A stretch of 64,000 bases of DNA from Ulota crispa (taxonomy: Eukaryota; Streptophyta; Bryopsida; Orthotrichales; Orthotrichaceae), in NCBI GenBank assembly GCA_963920765.1, contig OY987245.1, positions 15,764,727-15,828,726 on the forward strand. The letters run 5' to 3'. Below are positions 26,025 through 37,751 of this stretch, one piece after another (within the stretch, counting starts at the first letter, position 1; every line of letters starts with the position of its first letter). A program made the position numbers and the translations under genes. The notes beneath the pieces were generated by a model. It was not told the origin of the DNA. It searched no databases and saw only the letters and a program-made list of their open reading frames with translations.

Positions 26025-29000
26025 CTAATGAAAGACGCGCTCGCCAGTTGCAGAGAAGACCCAAAACACGGTGCTGGCAATGTACATAACCGAGGTCAGG
26101 GTGAGAATCGACTGAAATGATCCCAAGCGTTCAATGAAAAAGCCAGCGCCCATGGTGCTAATTATTGCTGCTAATGTGCCTGCTGTATTAGACATACCTG
26201 CGGGAGTAATCCACACATATTTGTATCAGTCATAATTACTTCAGCAACATCCAGGTTTAGCAATTATTCTTGGGAAAATTTCATGGATAAAAATTTCATG
26301 GATACCCTTAAGTTTGCAATATTTTCATAGAGACCCCTGCTTTTTTCAGAAATTTCACAAATACCCTTGGATCAAAATTTTCAGGCGTTTGTTTTGTTGT
26401 GCATGTCACCTTCTTCTCCCTTTGTATGCAAATTACTTCTTTCTTGTTATGCGTGCATTTTGGGTTAAGGGTATTTGTGAAATTTATGAAAAAGCAGGGG
26501 TATCTATGAAAATATTGCAAACTTTACGGGTATCCATGAAATTTTCCCATTATTCTTCCAGTAGAGATGTTAGAAATCCTTACCGTGTAGGACACCTGCA
26601 TACTGGGGACCAATTTCTTGATAATTGACGAGGAAACCTGCTTGACTGAAGGCACTTAACCCCACAGCGGCGGTAAGCCAGCAGGCGGCCACCGCAGGAT
26701 GACGAACGGCGTTCAGTCCCTGGAGCGCCATTGCCGGTCCTAGGAAGCCAATGGATTGCATAATCTTGCGTGTGGTGGTCACCGAGACCCCAGCTTGCAC
26801 AAGCATATCCGAGCTGGCGCCAGCAACAAAACCCACAGCTGCCATCATCGCCCACGGCACTGCACTGAACCAAGCCGAGTCCTTGAGGTTCGCTCCCAGC
26901 ACCTAAACACCACATCAAAATCACCAGTTTTAGTTCCCATTCTATGGTGCATGACACTTATAACCAACAACTCCCAATTCAAGTGGTTAGCCTAAGGCTT
27001 TGTCAAAAAAAAAGTTATCAAAAATTTGAGTCCACCAAGATGAAGCTCAGAGTTTGTCATGCTTGGTGGTGGAATTACTTTTGAGCTAATGAATATATGT
27101 GTTGTGTTTTAGTATTTCTTGTTTGGCCAATAGTTGTTGATTATAAGTGTCACTATAGTGTCACAAGTTTAGGTACCCGTTGTACCAACCAAGGCAACAA
27201 CTTGATCCAAAGTAAAATCTCAATGCAAACCATTTTATGCATGTATGATCCCTCTCCCCCCTCTTGGTCCTCTGCTAGAAGGTTTTAGTGTAAACCACTT
27301 TATGCATGTACCCTTCTCTCATGTGATGGTTGACAATAAAGTATGACAGATTACTAGAAGTTCTACCACAACACTCTCTTTTAACCAATTAGATTGAGCC
27401 GCTTTACCAAACATTAACAACACGTCTCTGTAGTTGCACCAGCCAATCAGAATGCGGATGGATTCTTTTATATACATAAGAAGGTATAAGATATTAGATT
27501 GATTGCCATAATGAACAACTAAGTGAGCACAGTAGCAATCGCTGGAGCAGAATGTGCTCACCGTGTTGAAGTACACCGGCATCCATCCCAGCAGAATGAA
27601 GTAACCCTGCACAAACAATTTTTTCGGTGTCAGCGTTCAAAACTACTTTAGGTAAGAACCCGAAGTCACGCAATCAACGTGACAAACGACATACCCAGTT
27701 GTTCATGAAGTTGGCCACTATGATGGCCCAGGTAGGAAGCTTGGAAAGGAGAAGACGAAACGGTGGAACTAGTGCACTGGATGAGGAAGATAAATTTTTT
27801 GATCCGGAAGTGGTTATTATATCCTCGTTCCCCCGTTTGATATACTGATATTCCTCCTGTGAAATCCTGGACTGGGTCTGGGGATTGCTAGCAATGGCAG
27901 CCAGCCATAGGACGAGCCATAGAAAACCTGCAAGTCCAAACGCCACGAACGGCGCTTTGACGCCGAATCGAGTGGCAAGAAGCGTGGGCGTCGTGATCAG
28001 CCCTGCAACGCTTCCCAGATGAAAGCCCGCCATGGTCATGCCCACGGCTCTGGATCTCTCGGTACGAGGAAACCACCTGAAAAACCATGTCACAAAAATC
28101 GATGCTCAGCAAATTGGGGGTCACCTACAAGAAAACAGTGTCTGAATTGACAAGTCTGAATTGATTAAACCTGTCCAAATTGACAAAAATGTCTGAATTA
28201 ACAAACAGAACTTCTGAATTGACACGTCCAAATCTATAGAAAATGACCCAATTGACAGCGATTTCTTGCATGTACATGCATCCCAAGATATCATCATCAC
28301 ATGCACTCCGAGCTTAGGGGTTACCGATAAAGCGCACTTGGATATCATGTTGTTCATGCATGGCATCGCCACGCCCTCGGCCATGCCCATGAGCACTCGC
28401 ACCGCCAGCAACACGGGCAGTGACTCGCTTGCTGCAAATGGTGTAAGCACCGTGGCGAGCGACCAAAGCGCTACCCCCCACGCCATGACGCTCTTGCCAC
28501 CATAGCGGTCCACCAGTACTCCTCCCGCAATGGGAGACAGCAGGTATCCCCATAGAAACGATGACTGCGGGACTCACACACACATTGCATGTCAGAGGTT
28601 AGGATCAAAAACACAGAGGGGTGATCCACTGAGCCACTACAACAAAAACCGTCCACAGTAACACGTCCGAATTGACAAAAATTTGATAAAAACATGTCTG
28701 AATTGAATTGATAGAAAATTGTCCGAATCAGGATGCCCTAATTCACACAAAAAAAATGGCCTAATTGCCGCTGCTCCCGAGATAGATGATGAAGGTGGGT
28801 GAAATTGGGTTGAATTAGCGTACTTGTACAATGCCTGCGAAGCTCTGGCTCCACCCATGGGCGGCGGACATGGGCACAATGGCGACCGACATGACCACTC
28901 GATCGGCGTTGCACAATGCCATGGCTGCGGCCACCATGGCGACCACCTTGGCTCTCTCCGAAGTGAGAAACGCCAACAACCCTGATTCCTGATCCTCTTC

Positions 29001-29300
29001 CACCAGCGCTAAATCTGCAGCTCCAGTCGTCGCCACCTGACATCGTGTGGGGCAAGCTCGACGTTGGGATAACAAATTCTGTGAAAGGGACAGAAAACTC
29101 TCGTCTGATGATGAAATGGGTGCAGTGAGATCGTGAAGTGCTGTAAATGGTTTTGTTATCCGCAGGGAGAGTTGTGTCGTCCGAGGTGTGAAGTACAATC
29201 TTCGCATATTCGTGGATCTCCTCGGTTCAGCTATCTTCGTTCCAAAGTATCCACCACACGACGTGACGCAAGAGGACGCCATCATCGCCACCTCCATCAT
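26025..29300 (-). CDS. PHT4: Plastid-type anion transporter, PHT4/ANTR group of the SLC17 major facilitator family (540 aa)
   Basis: Six exons: 29300-28824, 28564-28338, 28076-27695, 27606-27562, 26902-26584, 26197-26025; GT-AG junctions, phases closing to 541 codons. The first ATG is 29300; ATG at 29282 gives MASSCVTSCGGYFGTKI, a good chloroplast transit-peptide start. The N-terminal ~100 residues are Ser/Thr/Arg-rich. Mature part: KVVAMVAAAMALCNADRVVM (TM1), the facilitator loop motif GGVLVDRYGGKSVMAWGV, PCMNNMISKWFPRTERSRAV, NNWGYFILLGWMPVYFNT, RKIMQSIGFLGPAMALQGLN, GPQYAGVLHGMSNTAGTLAA and a short tail GERVFH. These match plant ANTR/PHT4 proteins, which move phosphate (ascorbate in one member) across plastid envelope or thylakoid membranes; substrate here is inferred. 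The last intron carries a family-B MITE, and introns 1 and 2 hold a reiterated GTCTGAATTGACA motif. The gene converges on the WD40 gene. Confidence 0.9.
26272..26548. mobile_element. MITE family B with perfect 9-bp target duplication, in the last intron of the transporter gene
   Basis: The 277-bp element has the same ends as the copy at 24281 and is flanked by identical ATTATTCTT at 26263-26271 and 26549-26557. The left end carries a short internal duplication of AAATTTCATGGATA. It is non-coding. Confidence 0.9.
28134..28262. repeat. Reiterated GTCTGAATTGACA motif in transporter intron 2
   Basis: About six imperfect copies of (G)TCYGAATTGACAA occur at irregular spacing. The same motif recurs about three times at 28655-28740 in intron 1 of the same gene, separated by exon 2. 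No function is recognised. Confidence 0.7.
28655..28740. repeat. Reiterated GTCCGAATTGACA motif in transporter intron 1
   Basis: About three copies of the motif found at 28134-28262 (CGTCCGAATTGACAAAAA, TGTCTGAATTGAATTGA, TTGTCCGAATC). It is shared only between these two introns in the window. Confidence 0.65.
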
Positions 29301-29461
29301 CTGTGTCCCAAAGGAGTGCACAGCTTACGGAACGCCGTGCGCTGGAAACATATAGTTTCCGAGATATTGGCCGAAATGTTTTTGTCCGTCAAGAAGAAAT
29401 ACTTGGAGAAGGCATCGACAGATCAACTGCTCCTCCAACACAAAGACGCATAAATCTTTAC

Positions 29462-29689
29462 TCATTCGAAAAATAGTTGAAGAGGTCGAAGCGCACCCCA
29501 CTGCTCAATACTAGGCTTACTCAGAGAAAAACCGGCAGATTGGACAACAGTTTCCAAAGCGTCAGCCGAAACTTCAACCATCGTCAATAAGTCAAAAGTG
29601 GAGCCACCAGCAAGAGCTTTAGGGGGCTCGTCGGTGTACTTCCTTGACTTCAACCCACATACTTTCATGCCAGAAAGTCGTAACGGCAT
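29462..29689 (-). CDS. Upstream ORF or small protein gene ahead of the transporter (75 aa, unrecognised)
   Basis: ATG at 29689, TGA ending at 29462, same strand as the transporter and 161 bp before its first ATG. The peptide has ordinary protein-like composition (MPLRLSGMKVCGLKSRKYTD at the start, FSLSKPSIEQWGALRPLQLF near the end) and normal codon texture, unlike AT-rich intergenic frames. It could be a long uORF in the transporter's 5' leader, part of an unrecognised 5' exon, or a separate microprotein gene. No family is recognised. Confidence 0.35.
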   Translation of the reverse strand: MPLRLSGMKVCGLKSRKYTDEPPKALAGGSTFDLLTMVEVSADALETVVQSAGFSLSKPSIEQWGALRPLQLFFE

Positions 29690-30290
29690 CAATCGATACG
29701 TTACAACTCGATCAACATCAGAACATTATTCAAATCCAACTCTGTGTCGAAACAGGCCTCGCAGACCAGGAACCTAATCTTCAACTCTCTTCTCATGCTC
29801 CCAAGTCTGAGCCCAGTCACATAAGGAGAATCCGACCTCAGAATCTCCGCTCTCAGAAATGCATCAAAACAGTCAGGCCTTGGTTCCTAAGCGTCCAGTT
29901 TGTTAGGAGGGAGGGATTTATTAGACTATCAGAATACTGGCAACATGCAGATACAAAAGTACTTTCGATAAGGAAGGTGGCGCTGTCACGCTGTTGCCAC
30001 CAATGATGGACTGAATCCGGAGCATGGTCATTGGTGACAACAAATATGACAAGTGGAAAGGAGAGGGGGTGACCGGGTGAGGGAGAAACGAATGCTGGGT
30101 CAGGCCTATGTAAATATAGGCTCCAAAAATGGGAATGAATCAACGACGCATCCAATTCTGCCAATTTTGAAATGAAGCCGGATAACCACTGCCTGATCCC
30201 GAAATAAATACCTGCACAAGGCTTGGGGTACTCCGTACTGCGTAGTGCACATCCGGTTTTGTGGGGCCAGGTTGGAGAAGCTCTGATCAA
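29690..30290. promoter_or_regulatory. Probable promoter and 5' leader region of the transporter gene
   Basis: The base composition is balanced here and becomes AT-rich past 30300. The stretch lies directly upstream of the transporter on its own strand. No definite TATA box or motif could be assigned by eye. Confidence 0.35.
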
Positions 30291-30490
30291 GGTCCGGGAA
30301 GAACCGACCACTAGTTTAATGCTAGCAGATTGAAATGAGAAAAAACCATTTGCAATCTATAAACTTCAGCTAAAAATCGGTCAAATTTTTAAAAAAGATT
30401 ACTTATAATATGAAATAGAGAAAATAACCAAAAGAGCTACTTGATAAACTGGTTCAATGTAAGAATTGAAAAAAATCTACCAAAAAATCT
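30290..30490. mobile_element. Fragment of the foldback element seen at 34495-35906
   Basis: GGGAAGAACC, then TTGCAATCTATAAACTTCAG, TATAATATGAAATAGAGAAA and AACTGGTT follow in the same order as the right arm of the palindrome (35610-35810). Only one arm is present and it is diverged, so it is an old, truncated copy. Confidence 0.65.
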
Positions 30491-30787
30491 CAAATATTTC
30501 CTGGACTGTGGCTTTGATTTTTCTGCAGGCTAGAAAATGTTAAGCTTAGAAAGTTGCAATCATGAAATTGAAGGGGCTCAAATTACTGCACATATGTTGA
30601 AGTGGGGCTAGGGTGGAAAAGCACTGTTTTTTCAATAGCTAGAAAATGTGAGGGTTTAGATATTTACCATTGCGAGATTGAATTTGGAAATTTTGTGTTC
30701 ATAATTGGAATTAGAGACCCTACTTTAGTCTGGGTGAGGAGGAGCATACAATTGAACAACAAAATAATAGTGGGCAAATTGTTACTA

Positions 30788-31113
30788 AGGTAGGAAGCTC
30801 ATAAACTGCCCAGCTCTAAAACTGTCCACCATTCTCAAATTTCTTCTTGTTGTACATGTTATTCTTCATAGATTTTAGCAATGTACAAGCAATGTGCATT
30901 TGAGGAGGTGGACAATTATAAAGTCCTATGCCACTTCAACTTAAAAATTTCATAACTAACTCCACAAAGCTCCAAATAATATGAAACAACTTGGGTTAGA
31001 TGCCTATCCCTCTTGTCTTTCAAGAAAAATCTATTGAAATATATTTCAAGAAGTTTCACCTCTCCACAATTCAATTTCAGCCCTTGAATGGTCGGTTTAT
31101 GAGTCTCCTACCT
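30788..31113. mobile_element. TA-flanked MITE, family D (326 bp)
   Basis: Ends AGGTAGGAAGCTCATAAAC and the complement of GTTTATGAGTCTCCTACCT are inverted repeats flanked by TA on both sides (30786-30787, 31114-31115). A TA target site and small size fit a Tc1/mariner (Stowaway-like) MITE. Other members lie at 36679-37057, 43663-43971, 49264-49578 and 54292-55025. Confidence 0.7.
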
Positions 31114-31119
31114 TAATAC

Positions 31120-33700
31120 CCTTATCTACAAAAAAAAAGCCGGACCTTTTCTATCTTGGCCCCACATCGACATATGTGCAGTAAACTGAGCCAATTGAAG
31201 GAGGTTGAATTTGGAAATTTTGATTTCACTTTGGAATTTGGAGACGCCGATATGGACTGGAACGATGACCAATTACAAAATAGGGGCAGGTTCTTCCTTT
31301 TCACTTTCACCTTCATTTAAAAAAAAAAATGAGCTTCGCCACCCTGGCTCCACAAACACGTAACTTACCTGTGGTCTATGACCAGTATTATCATCACCTA
31401 CTTGCTGGTTCTGATTGTTTTGGACTTTGATCACGCTTTGGTTATGCTCCTTGAATAATATAACACGCTTTGATCATGATTAGGACTTTCATCGCGGTTT
31501 GGCACCTATGGGTCAATTATTCAATTTGAGGAAGATAGTATCATTGGGCAGCTTGAAATATAATTTGTTGGCTCTACACCCATGGGAGGAGGTTTTGCAT
31601 TGAGAGAGAGGCTACCTTTAAAAGAGGGTTAACTCAAGTTTGAAAGATCACTATAAATGAAGCATTTGTTGGGAATGGTTCAACTATCTAAGTCTTGTGG
31701 ACGTAGATGGCAAATCCATACTTGATGGCTTTGTTACAAGTATCATTCATCCTTGATGCTTCCATTAAGAGGTAGACCCACACACCTTCTTCCCCAAGAA
31801 ATTATCAAGTCCCTAGACAATGACAAGGACATTTAACCCCCCACAATAATTGGGTGCATTATAGTGATAAGCACATGGCTATCACCAAGGTTTGAACTCA
31901 TGACCACCTCATTGGTGTGCCAACTCTGCCAAGGTCCAAAGCCACTAACTTATAATTGCAAGTGCTTTACCGTGAGGAAGTTTGACTAAGTACCTTGCTC
32001 AAAAGAACAAGCCACTTATAAGAATTAGAAACATAAAAACAATTAAAAGGATTTATTGTTCAAACCATAGTCCAATGCTACAATCTCTCCTAACGTAGTT
32101 GTGTCTTAGATATTTGGCATATAAAGAGACATATGCTTATTTCTTATGATAAGCAAGTGCAACAAGAAGCTTACATGTATCTTGTTTCACTAAATATGAA
32201 ATTTTCATGTAACCATGAACTTTCTATTTCCTTGAGCATTAGAGATTCTCTAATATTTTGAATATATATTTCCCAAAATTGTGCATGTCTTTTAATTTGG
32301 GCACATTCATAACATTTTAGTAAGCATCGCCTAATTGCTTGGAAGTGCCTCCTAATATTATTATTTTACAAGCTAAAGAGGTTTTCAAAATATCACTTAT
32401 GGATTTTAGATAGCCCATATTTATTTACACGTGGCATATTGCTGAGTACATGCAATAGGGCAAGAGATTTGGAGCAGTGCTCATGGAGTACATTTGGCTT
32501 CATCCACTTAAATCCTACCCATCTTATTTCAACCAATTTTTCAAAGAAATGTAGTGGATGTTTCCCACATTTATATCATGATATATTATAATTTGGATTT
32601 TTGAAAAATGTTAGCAGAATTATGGGCCCTCTAGGTGCCCCTTAATTTGTGACTCTCTTACAATGTATTGAGCCTAGGTTGGGTACATTGGAAATATGTG
32701 TGAAGTGTTGTTACCTTGTATGGTTTTCCTCTTGTACAAGTATTAAGCCCTAAAAGACCAAGTAAAATTTTCACCTAGAATTTTCCAAAACTGCCATTTT
32801 TAGAGCATCAACCAAATTTGGAAACAAAAATATTATGCATATGTGACCGTAGGATCTTGAAGAAGAATAGTTTTAGAAGATGTAGAAATTTTTTTAGAGT
32901 TTTCCATGTCATGAATTGGAAGTTAGAATGGTTTGAATATTCAAAAATGTCTTGTGAAAAATTGGGAAGCTACCCTTTATAAGGTGAAATTCCTAAGGAA
33001 AAAAGGCCATATGGGGTGGTGCTTCTCTTAATTCCTTATTCCACCTAAGTAAAGTACATGTCAAAAAAGTTTCAAATCATTAGAATTGTTTAACATATGG
33101 AAAAAAATTAGTAAGTAAAAAGAAGTAGAGAATAATTCAAAACACAAAATTGTTAAAAATTTAATTTTGGAAATGAAAAATGCCAATCCCAATAGTCATA
33201 ATGTTGTAATAAACAATCTACATCCTCTAGTTTTGTTTTGTTTCCAAACTAATGAAAATTGAGTAAAATAAAAGACTTCAAAGTTTATTTTAGAGTAGAG
33301 AATCCATAGCTGCCCTCAAACTAAAAATCCTCATAACTTTCATCTAGTTGATCAAATCGGAATGATTCAAAACTTCCTATATTCACATAAATCTCCTAAA
33401 CCAATTTTAAAAATTTGTTTTTGAAAAACGTGATTTTTAAAAATCTGCCTAGGTTGCTTGCCGAGTGAAAAAAACAACATATTAGGCCATAACTTTTTAC
33501 TCATAATTCCAAATGTCATGAAATTTAGTGCATATGAAAGATAAACCTTGTTCCCACATTCTGTTAAAATTTCAGCCTCAAAATTAAAAAGCTCCAATCA
33601 CAAGTACATGCCCAAAATTGCTATGTTGCTAAAAAAGGTGGTTTGATCCAGGGTTTGATTTTTGTATCTTTGTTGGTAGAGCCACACGCTCTCCACAATG
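31120..33700. other. Gene-free AT-rich intergenic DNA
   Basis: There are no credible open frames. A segment at 31200-31320 resembles the inner arm of the family-A palindromes (GAATTTGGAAATTTTGATTT). Nothing else is supported. Confidence 0.55.
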
Positions 33701-33708
33701 GTAGCATG

Positions 33709-33962
33709 TAAGGAGAATTTGGATAGAATTGGATAGAATTGGATAGAATTGGATAGAATTTGTGGAGTGTGCACGTTCATCCATATAATTTTCTAATATT
33801 AGTAACTTTCATCTAAAATTTGGCAAACCTGGACTTGACTAAGGGAGGGGTTTGGCAACTTCATCCAATTTATCACTCATTTTTTATAATGTTATGATTG
33901 CCAATTGGTTTTCCAGGTAAGATTTAGATGAAATTTCGCCAGTTATTTTTTCCCTGGTCTGG
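33709..33962. repeat. Dispersed repeat with a 4 x 10-bp tandem (GGATAGAATT) at its start
   Basis: GGATAGAATT is repeated exactly four times at 33721-33760. The following sequence (GTGTGCACGTTCATCCA, AGGGAGGGGTTTGGCAA, CTTCATCCA) recurs in diverged form at about 44364-44590. The second copy lacks the tandem expansion. Element class is unknown. Confidence 0.7.
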
Positions 33963-34864
33963 TCCTTTAGGGGTTAAATGTTAAAAAAGCATGACTTCAA
34001 TATGATATTCCAAACTTGAGTTGACACAATCAAGTATCGTGCCACAATTTTTTTTATAGTTTTTTGGTGTTGTGCACCATCATGATTGAATGACTGCCTT
34101 GGTTTTATTGGAACCCAAGGCTCTCAACCATCATTGCACTCAAAATTTTGGGTTGGGAAGAATAAAAATGTATGGTAGTTTTCATATCTCAAAGTACAAA
34201 TTAAAACCCTTATTTAGGTCATTTGAAAGGTTTGGAAAGGGCATCTGAAGGGTTCATACTTTTGCTAATGATTGGAACCAATTTCTTATCCAATGGTTCC
34301 AAACTTCAACCATTCATTTTGCAATTTCAACTGACTCACAGTACACAAAATGCCAATTCTCCCCGGACCCTGGTTTGTAACCTAAAAGTGAAGAGTTCAA
34401 TCCTGTACAACTTCCGAAATGGTTGATGTCATGGTCTTTATCAGTCCAAATTTTATGATTTTGTTTCATTCGCATAAGTAGTTACTTTAAAAAAAGGAAA
34501 AGTATCGGAAATGGGCCTCACAATTGGCTGTATTTCGAAGACAGGCCTAACAATTCAAAAATTTCGAAAATAGGTCTCACCCGGGTCCAGGAATTTTTGA
34601 GTGTTTGCGGTTGATTTTCTTCTATTCTCAAAACCAGTTTATCAAGGAACTTTTTCCGTTATTTTTTATATTTCATTCTATAAATATTGGAAAAATTAAA
34701 ATTCCAATGTGCTTTCTAGATAATGTTTACAAATTGCAAACAATTATTTCTCATATCAATCAGCTTGGTTTGAATTAGCCACCCGTTCTTCCTAGACGCT
34801 TCATCATATATAAAAAGTAGGCCTTGCAACTAAGGTGATCAATATTTTGTGCATATTTATTTAT

Positions 34865-35537
34865 GGGAATTGACTAGTGGACTTGTGCACCCGCCATTCT
34901 GGCGGAGGGCCATCACAAGATGAGGTCCCTGCAAAAAAATTAACATGAAATTTGATATGCATTCTCAATTTTTGTCCCATTCCATGCCCACAGCCCCCCA
35001 TCCAATGCCGGCTAGTAAGGTAGAAAATTTGGTTACAACCACTTTACATTCTATTATTTTGACACCCAACTACCCAACTATCCAACTACCCAACTAATAG
35101 AACCAAGCCTATTATAGAAATAAGATATGGGCACCCCGGGGTTTGATATATGCACACTAGGGGAGGAGTAAATTTTAAATATTTATCATCAAAAAGCTAA
35201 ATATGAAAATTTTGAATTCAAATTTGGATTTAGGGACCTTGATTTAGTTTAGAACCACGATGGAGGTTACACTTGAACTACGCCCAATGGAAAAGCTTAG
35301 CTAGGGGCAAATTATTACTTGAGTTATTACTTTTACCCTTGTTTGTATAAAAAGTTAAGTTTTTCCATTGGGCGGAATTCAAGTGTAACCTCCATTGTGG
35401 TTCTAAACTAAATTGAGGTCCCTAAATCCAAATCTGAATTCAAAATTTTCATATTTAGCTTTTTGGTGATAAATATTTAAAATTTACTCTTCCCCTAATG
35501 TACATATATCAAACCCCGGGTGCTCATATCATTTCCC
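34865..35537. mobile_element. Family-A palindromic MITE at the centre of the foldback, split by a Helitron
   Basis: Left end GGGAATTGA (34865-34873) continues after the Helitron as TATGGGCACCCCGGGGTTTG at 35126. The right end complement reads GGGAAATGATATGAGCACCC. The inner arms match the family-A copies at 2598 and 55382. Without the Helitron it would be about 421 bp. Confidence 0.8.
34874..35125 (-). mobile_element. Non-autonomous Helitron, 252 bp, inserted in a MITE end
   Basis: On the minus strand it runs from TCTTATTTCTATAATAGGCT to a perfect 6-bp-stem hairpin (CCGCCA GAA TGGCGG), then 13 nt and CTAG. It sits exactly between A (34873) and T (35126), so removal restores GGGAATTGATATGGGCACCC, matching the other end of the host MITE. 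Confidence 0.9.
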
Positions 35538-36678
35538 ATAAATAAACATGCACAAAATTTTGGTCACCTTAGTTGCAAGACCTACTTTTAATATATGATG
35601 AGGCGCCCGGGAAGAACCGGCGGCTAATTCAAACCAAGCCAGTTGATATGAGAAATAATTGTTTGCAATTTGTAAACATTGGCTAGAAAGCATGTTGAAA
35701 TTTTAATTTTCCAATATTTATAATATGAAATAGAGAAAATAATAGAAAAAGTTCCTTGATAAACTGGTTTTGGGAATCAAAGAAAATCAACCGCAAAAAC
35801 TCAAAAACTTTTTGAACCCGGACGAGGCCTATTTTTGATATTTTTGAATTGTCAAGCCTATTTTTGAAATACAGCCAATTGTCAAGCCCATTTCCGATAT
35901 TTTCCCTTTAAAAGATTCCTTATATGTTTTAAGATTTTCTTTTGCTAAAGCTATTACTTATAGACCATAACACGCAGCCTTATCTTTGTTTTTTTTACTT
36001 AAACCAAGGGCATGAATTTCAGGCCTTATACGCACCATAATTATAAAATTTTCAAGAATTGTCACTGAAGGTTGGAGCTTTTTAACTTTTTTCTTTTTAT
36101 TTCATATGAAGCATGTGGATTTGAAAACATGATATTTTGTTTATTCCCAAGAAATTTGAGATGCATCTCCGTGGCCCTTAACAGTACTGGGTTATTCTGT
36201 AGTGCATGGTTTACTTTGTCATTACCAAGTCCACAGTTCATCCTTAAAAAAGAAAATATCACGATTATTAAATTTTGAACTATTCATGCAATTATGGCCT
36301 TTTTGGACTTTATACTTAATTTTGGACCATACAAAACATAAGGAGACCTCTAGACGTTTAGCAAAACAAAATACCCAGTATTCTCAAAATATTTTGTTTA
36401 AAAATTGGAAAAATCTCCCTATATTTTGCATATACATCTGTACTTTAATTTGTTGGGATTATCATTTGGACAGTCTTGATTTATTTAATCATGACATAAA
36501 AGAAATTGGAACAAATAGCCATAGTCATTATGATGGTAATGAATCATTCTTACCCATATTGACACCAGTTGTTTGTTTTTTAATTTTCCATTTACTTTTT
36601 TTGATTTCCTATTAGAAAACGATATTTAATATTCCAATCACCCTTGAGAGGATTTGATTTGTAAGGAGCAGCTGTGTA

Positions 36679-37057
36679 AGGTAGGCGCACCCATAAGCGT
36701 GGAAATAAGGGTTTTGGGGTAGGTAAAACAATTGACTAACTTTGAAAAAAATACTGTAAATTAGGAAATGGAAACCAATTCAAGGTTCCAACTGCAAGTA
36801 TTTGTTCACAAAAGATTTTTCAAAGTCTAAAATCACTGAAATTGTACGAACCATGTGTAAGAGATGCTAATCACAAGGCTTGTTGGTTCTTAAATAGTGA
36901 GATGGGTACTCAAACCTCATGCTAGTCACCCACAACCATCACTTCATCACCCATAACTATCACTCAATCACTCACAACCATTTGAATTTTTATTAATTAG
37001 CCCTGCCACTATCAGGTGACAGGCATGGGGATGCAATGCTTATGGATACTGCTACCT
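36679..37057. mobile_element. TA-flanked MITE, family D (diverged copy)
   Basis: Ends AGGTAGGCGCACCCATAAGC and the complement of GCTTATGGATACTGCTACCT, with TA on both sides. The interior differs from the 49264 copy. It includes several near-repeats of CAACCATCACTTCATCACCCA-like sequence around 36930-36985. Confidence 0.65.
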
Positions 37058-37751
37058 TACTAGGAAAATGCAAACTTTGTAGTGCAAGAAAAAGTATTTT
37101 GACGGATCTGAGTATTAATTGCTCTCTTTTCATCCAAAAATATACCTAATACAATGTTTTGCAAGATGGGTGGAAATGCTCTAAGGGCAATAAACAAACA
37201 CTACTTTGAATTTCTCTTTGCCTCACAAGAGTGTGTGAACTATGAATTTTGTAAAGTCCATATTCAAATAAACACAGCATATCCATAGTACACAAAATTT
37301 TAAAGAGCAACTGCCTTACAAATAATGCCAATCTTCTTGCCAAATAAGAGATAACAACGTAGGAATCTTCAAAGCAAGGCCCCTTGCACTTTGTACATTC
37401 CTCCAGGTGACAGAATCTTATGTCCAAATTGCCTTCACAACCATTCTTCTTGAAAGCATTTCCACACGTATGGAAAATCAACAAGCTGGGAAAACTTCTA
37501 GATGAAAAAGGAGCAATTAATGCACAGACCAGCCAAAACATTCTCCAAAAATTGCAAGTCTCCTTGTATACAACAACTTTTTCAAATACCACATATTGTT
37601 TAAAAAAAAAAAAGTTAAATATTTCAATGATGAATAAATTATTTGCTCTAGTAAACAAGGTTTGGTTGAACATCAAATTTTCCAACTTAACAAGTGGAAC
37701 AAACAAGTCACTATATTTCCTAGTGATACAATCACATCTAAGTTTACTTAA

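Larger units (their letters stand above)
34495..35906. mobile_element. Large foldback (palindromic) element, 1.4 kb, with nested insertions
   Basis: Two arms of about 370 bp (34495-34864 and 35538-35906) are inverted repeats: TATCGGAAATGGGC outward, TGGTTTGAATTAGCC and CCTTGCAACTAAGGTGA inward, against their complements on the right. Flanks TTTAAAAAA (34486-34494) and TTTAAAAGA (35907-35915) match at 8 of 9 positions, suggesting a 9-bp target duplication and a Mutator-like origin. The centre is occupied by a family-A MITE that itself carries a Helitron. No coding sequence is present. Confidence 0.8.

Noticed and set aside
28824-29321. Start of the transporter at 29321
   Set aside because: That codon is GTG; the first ATG in frame is 29300, so the nuclear gene was started there.
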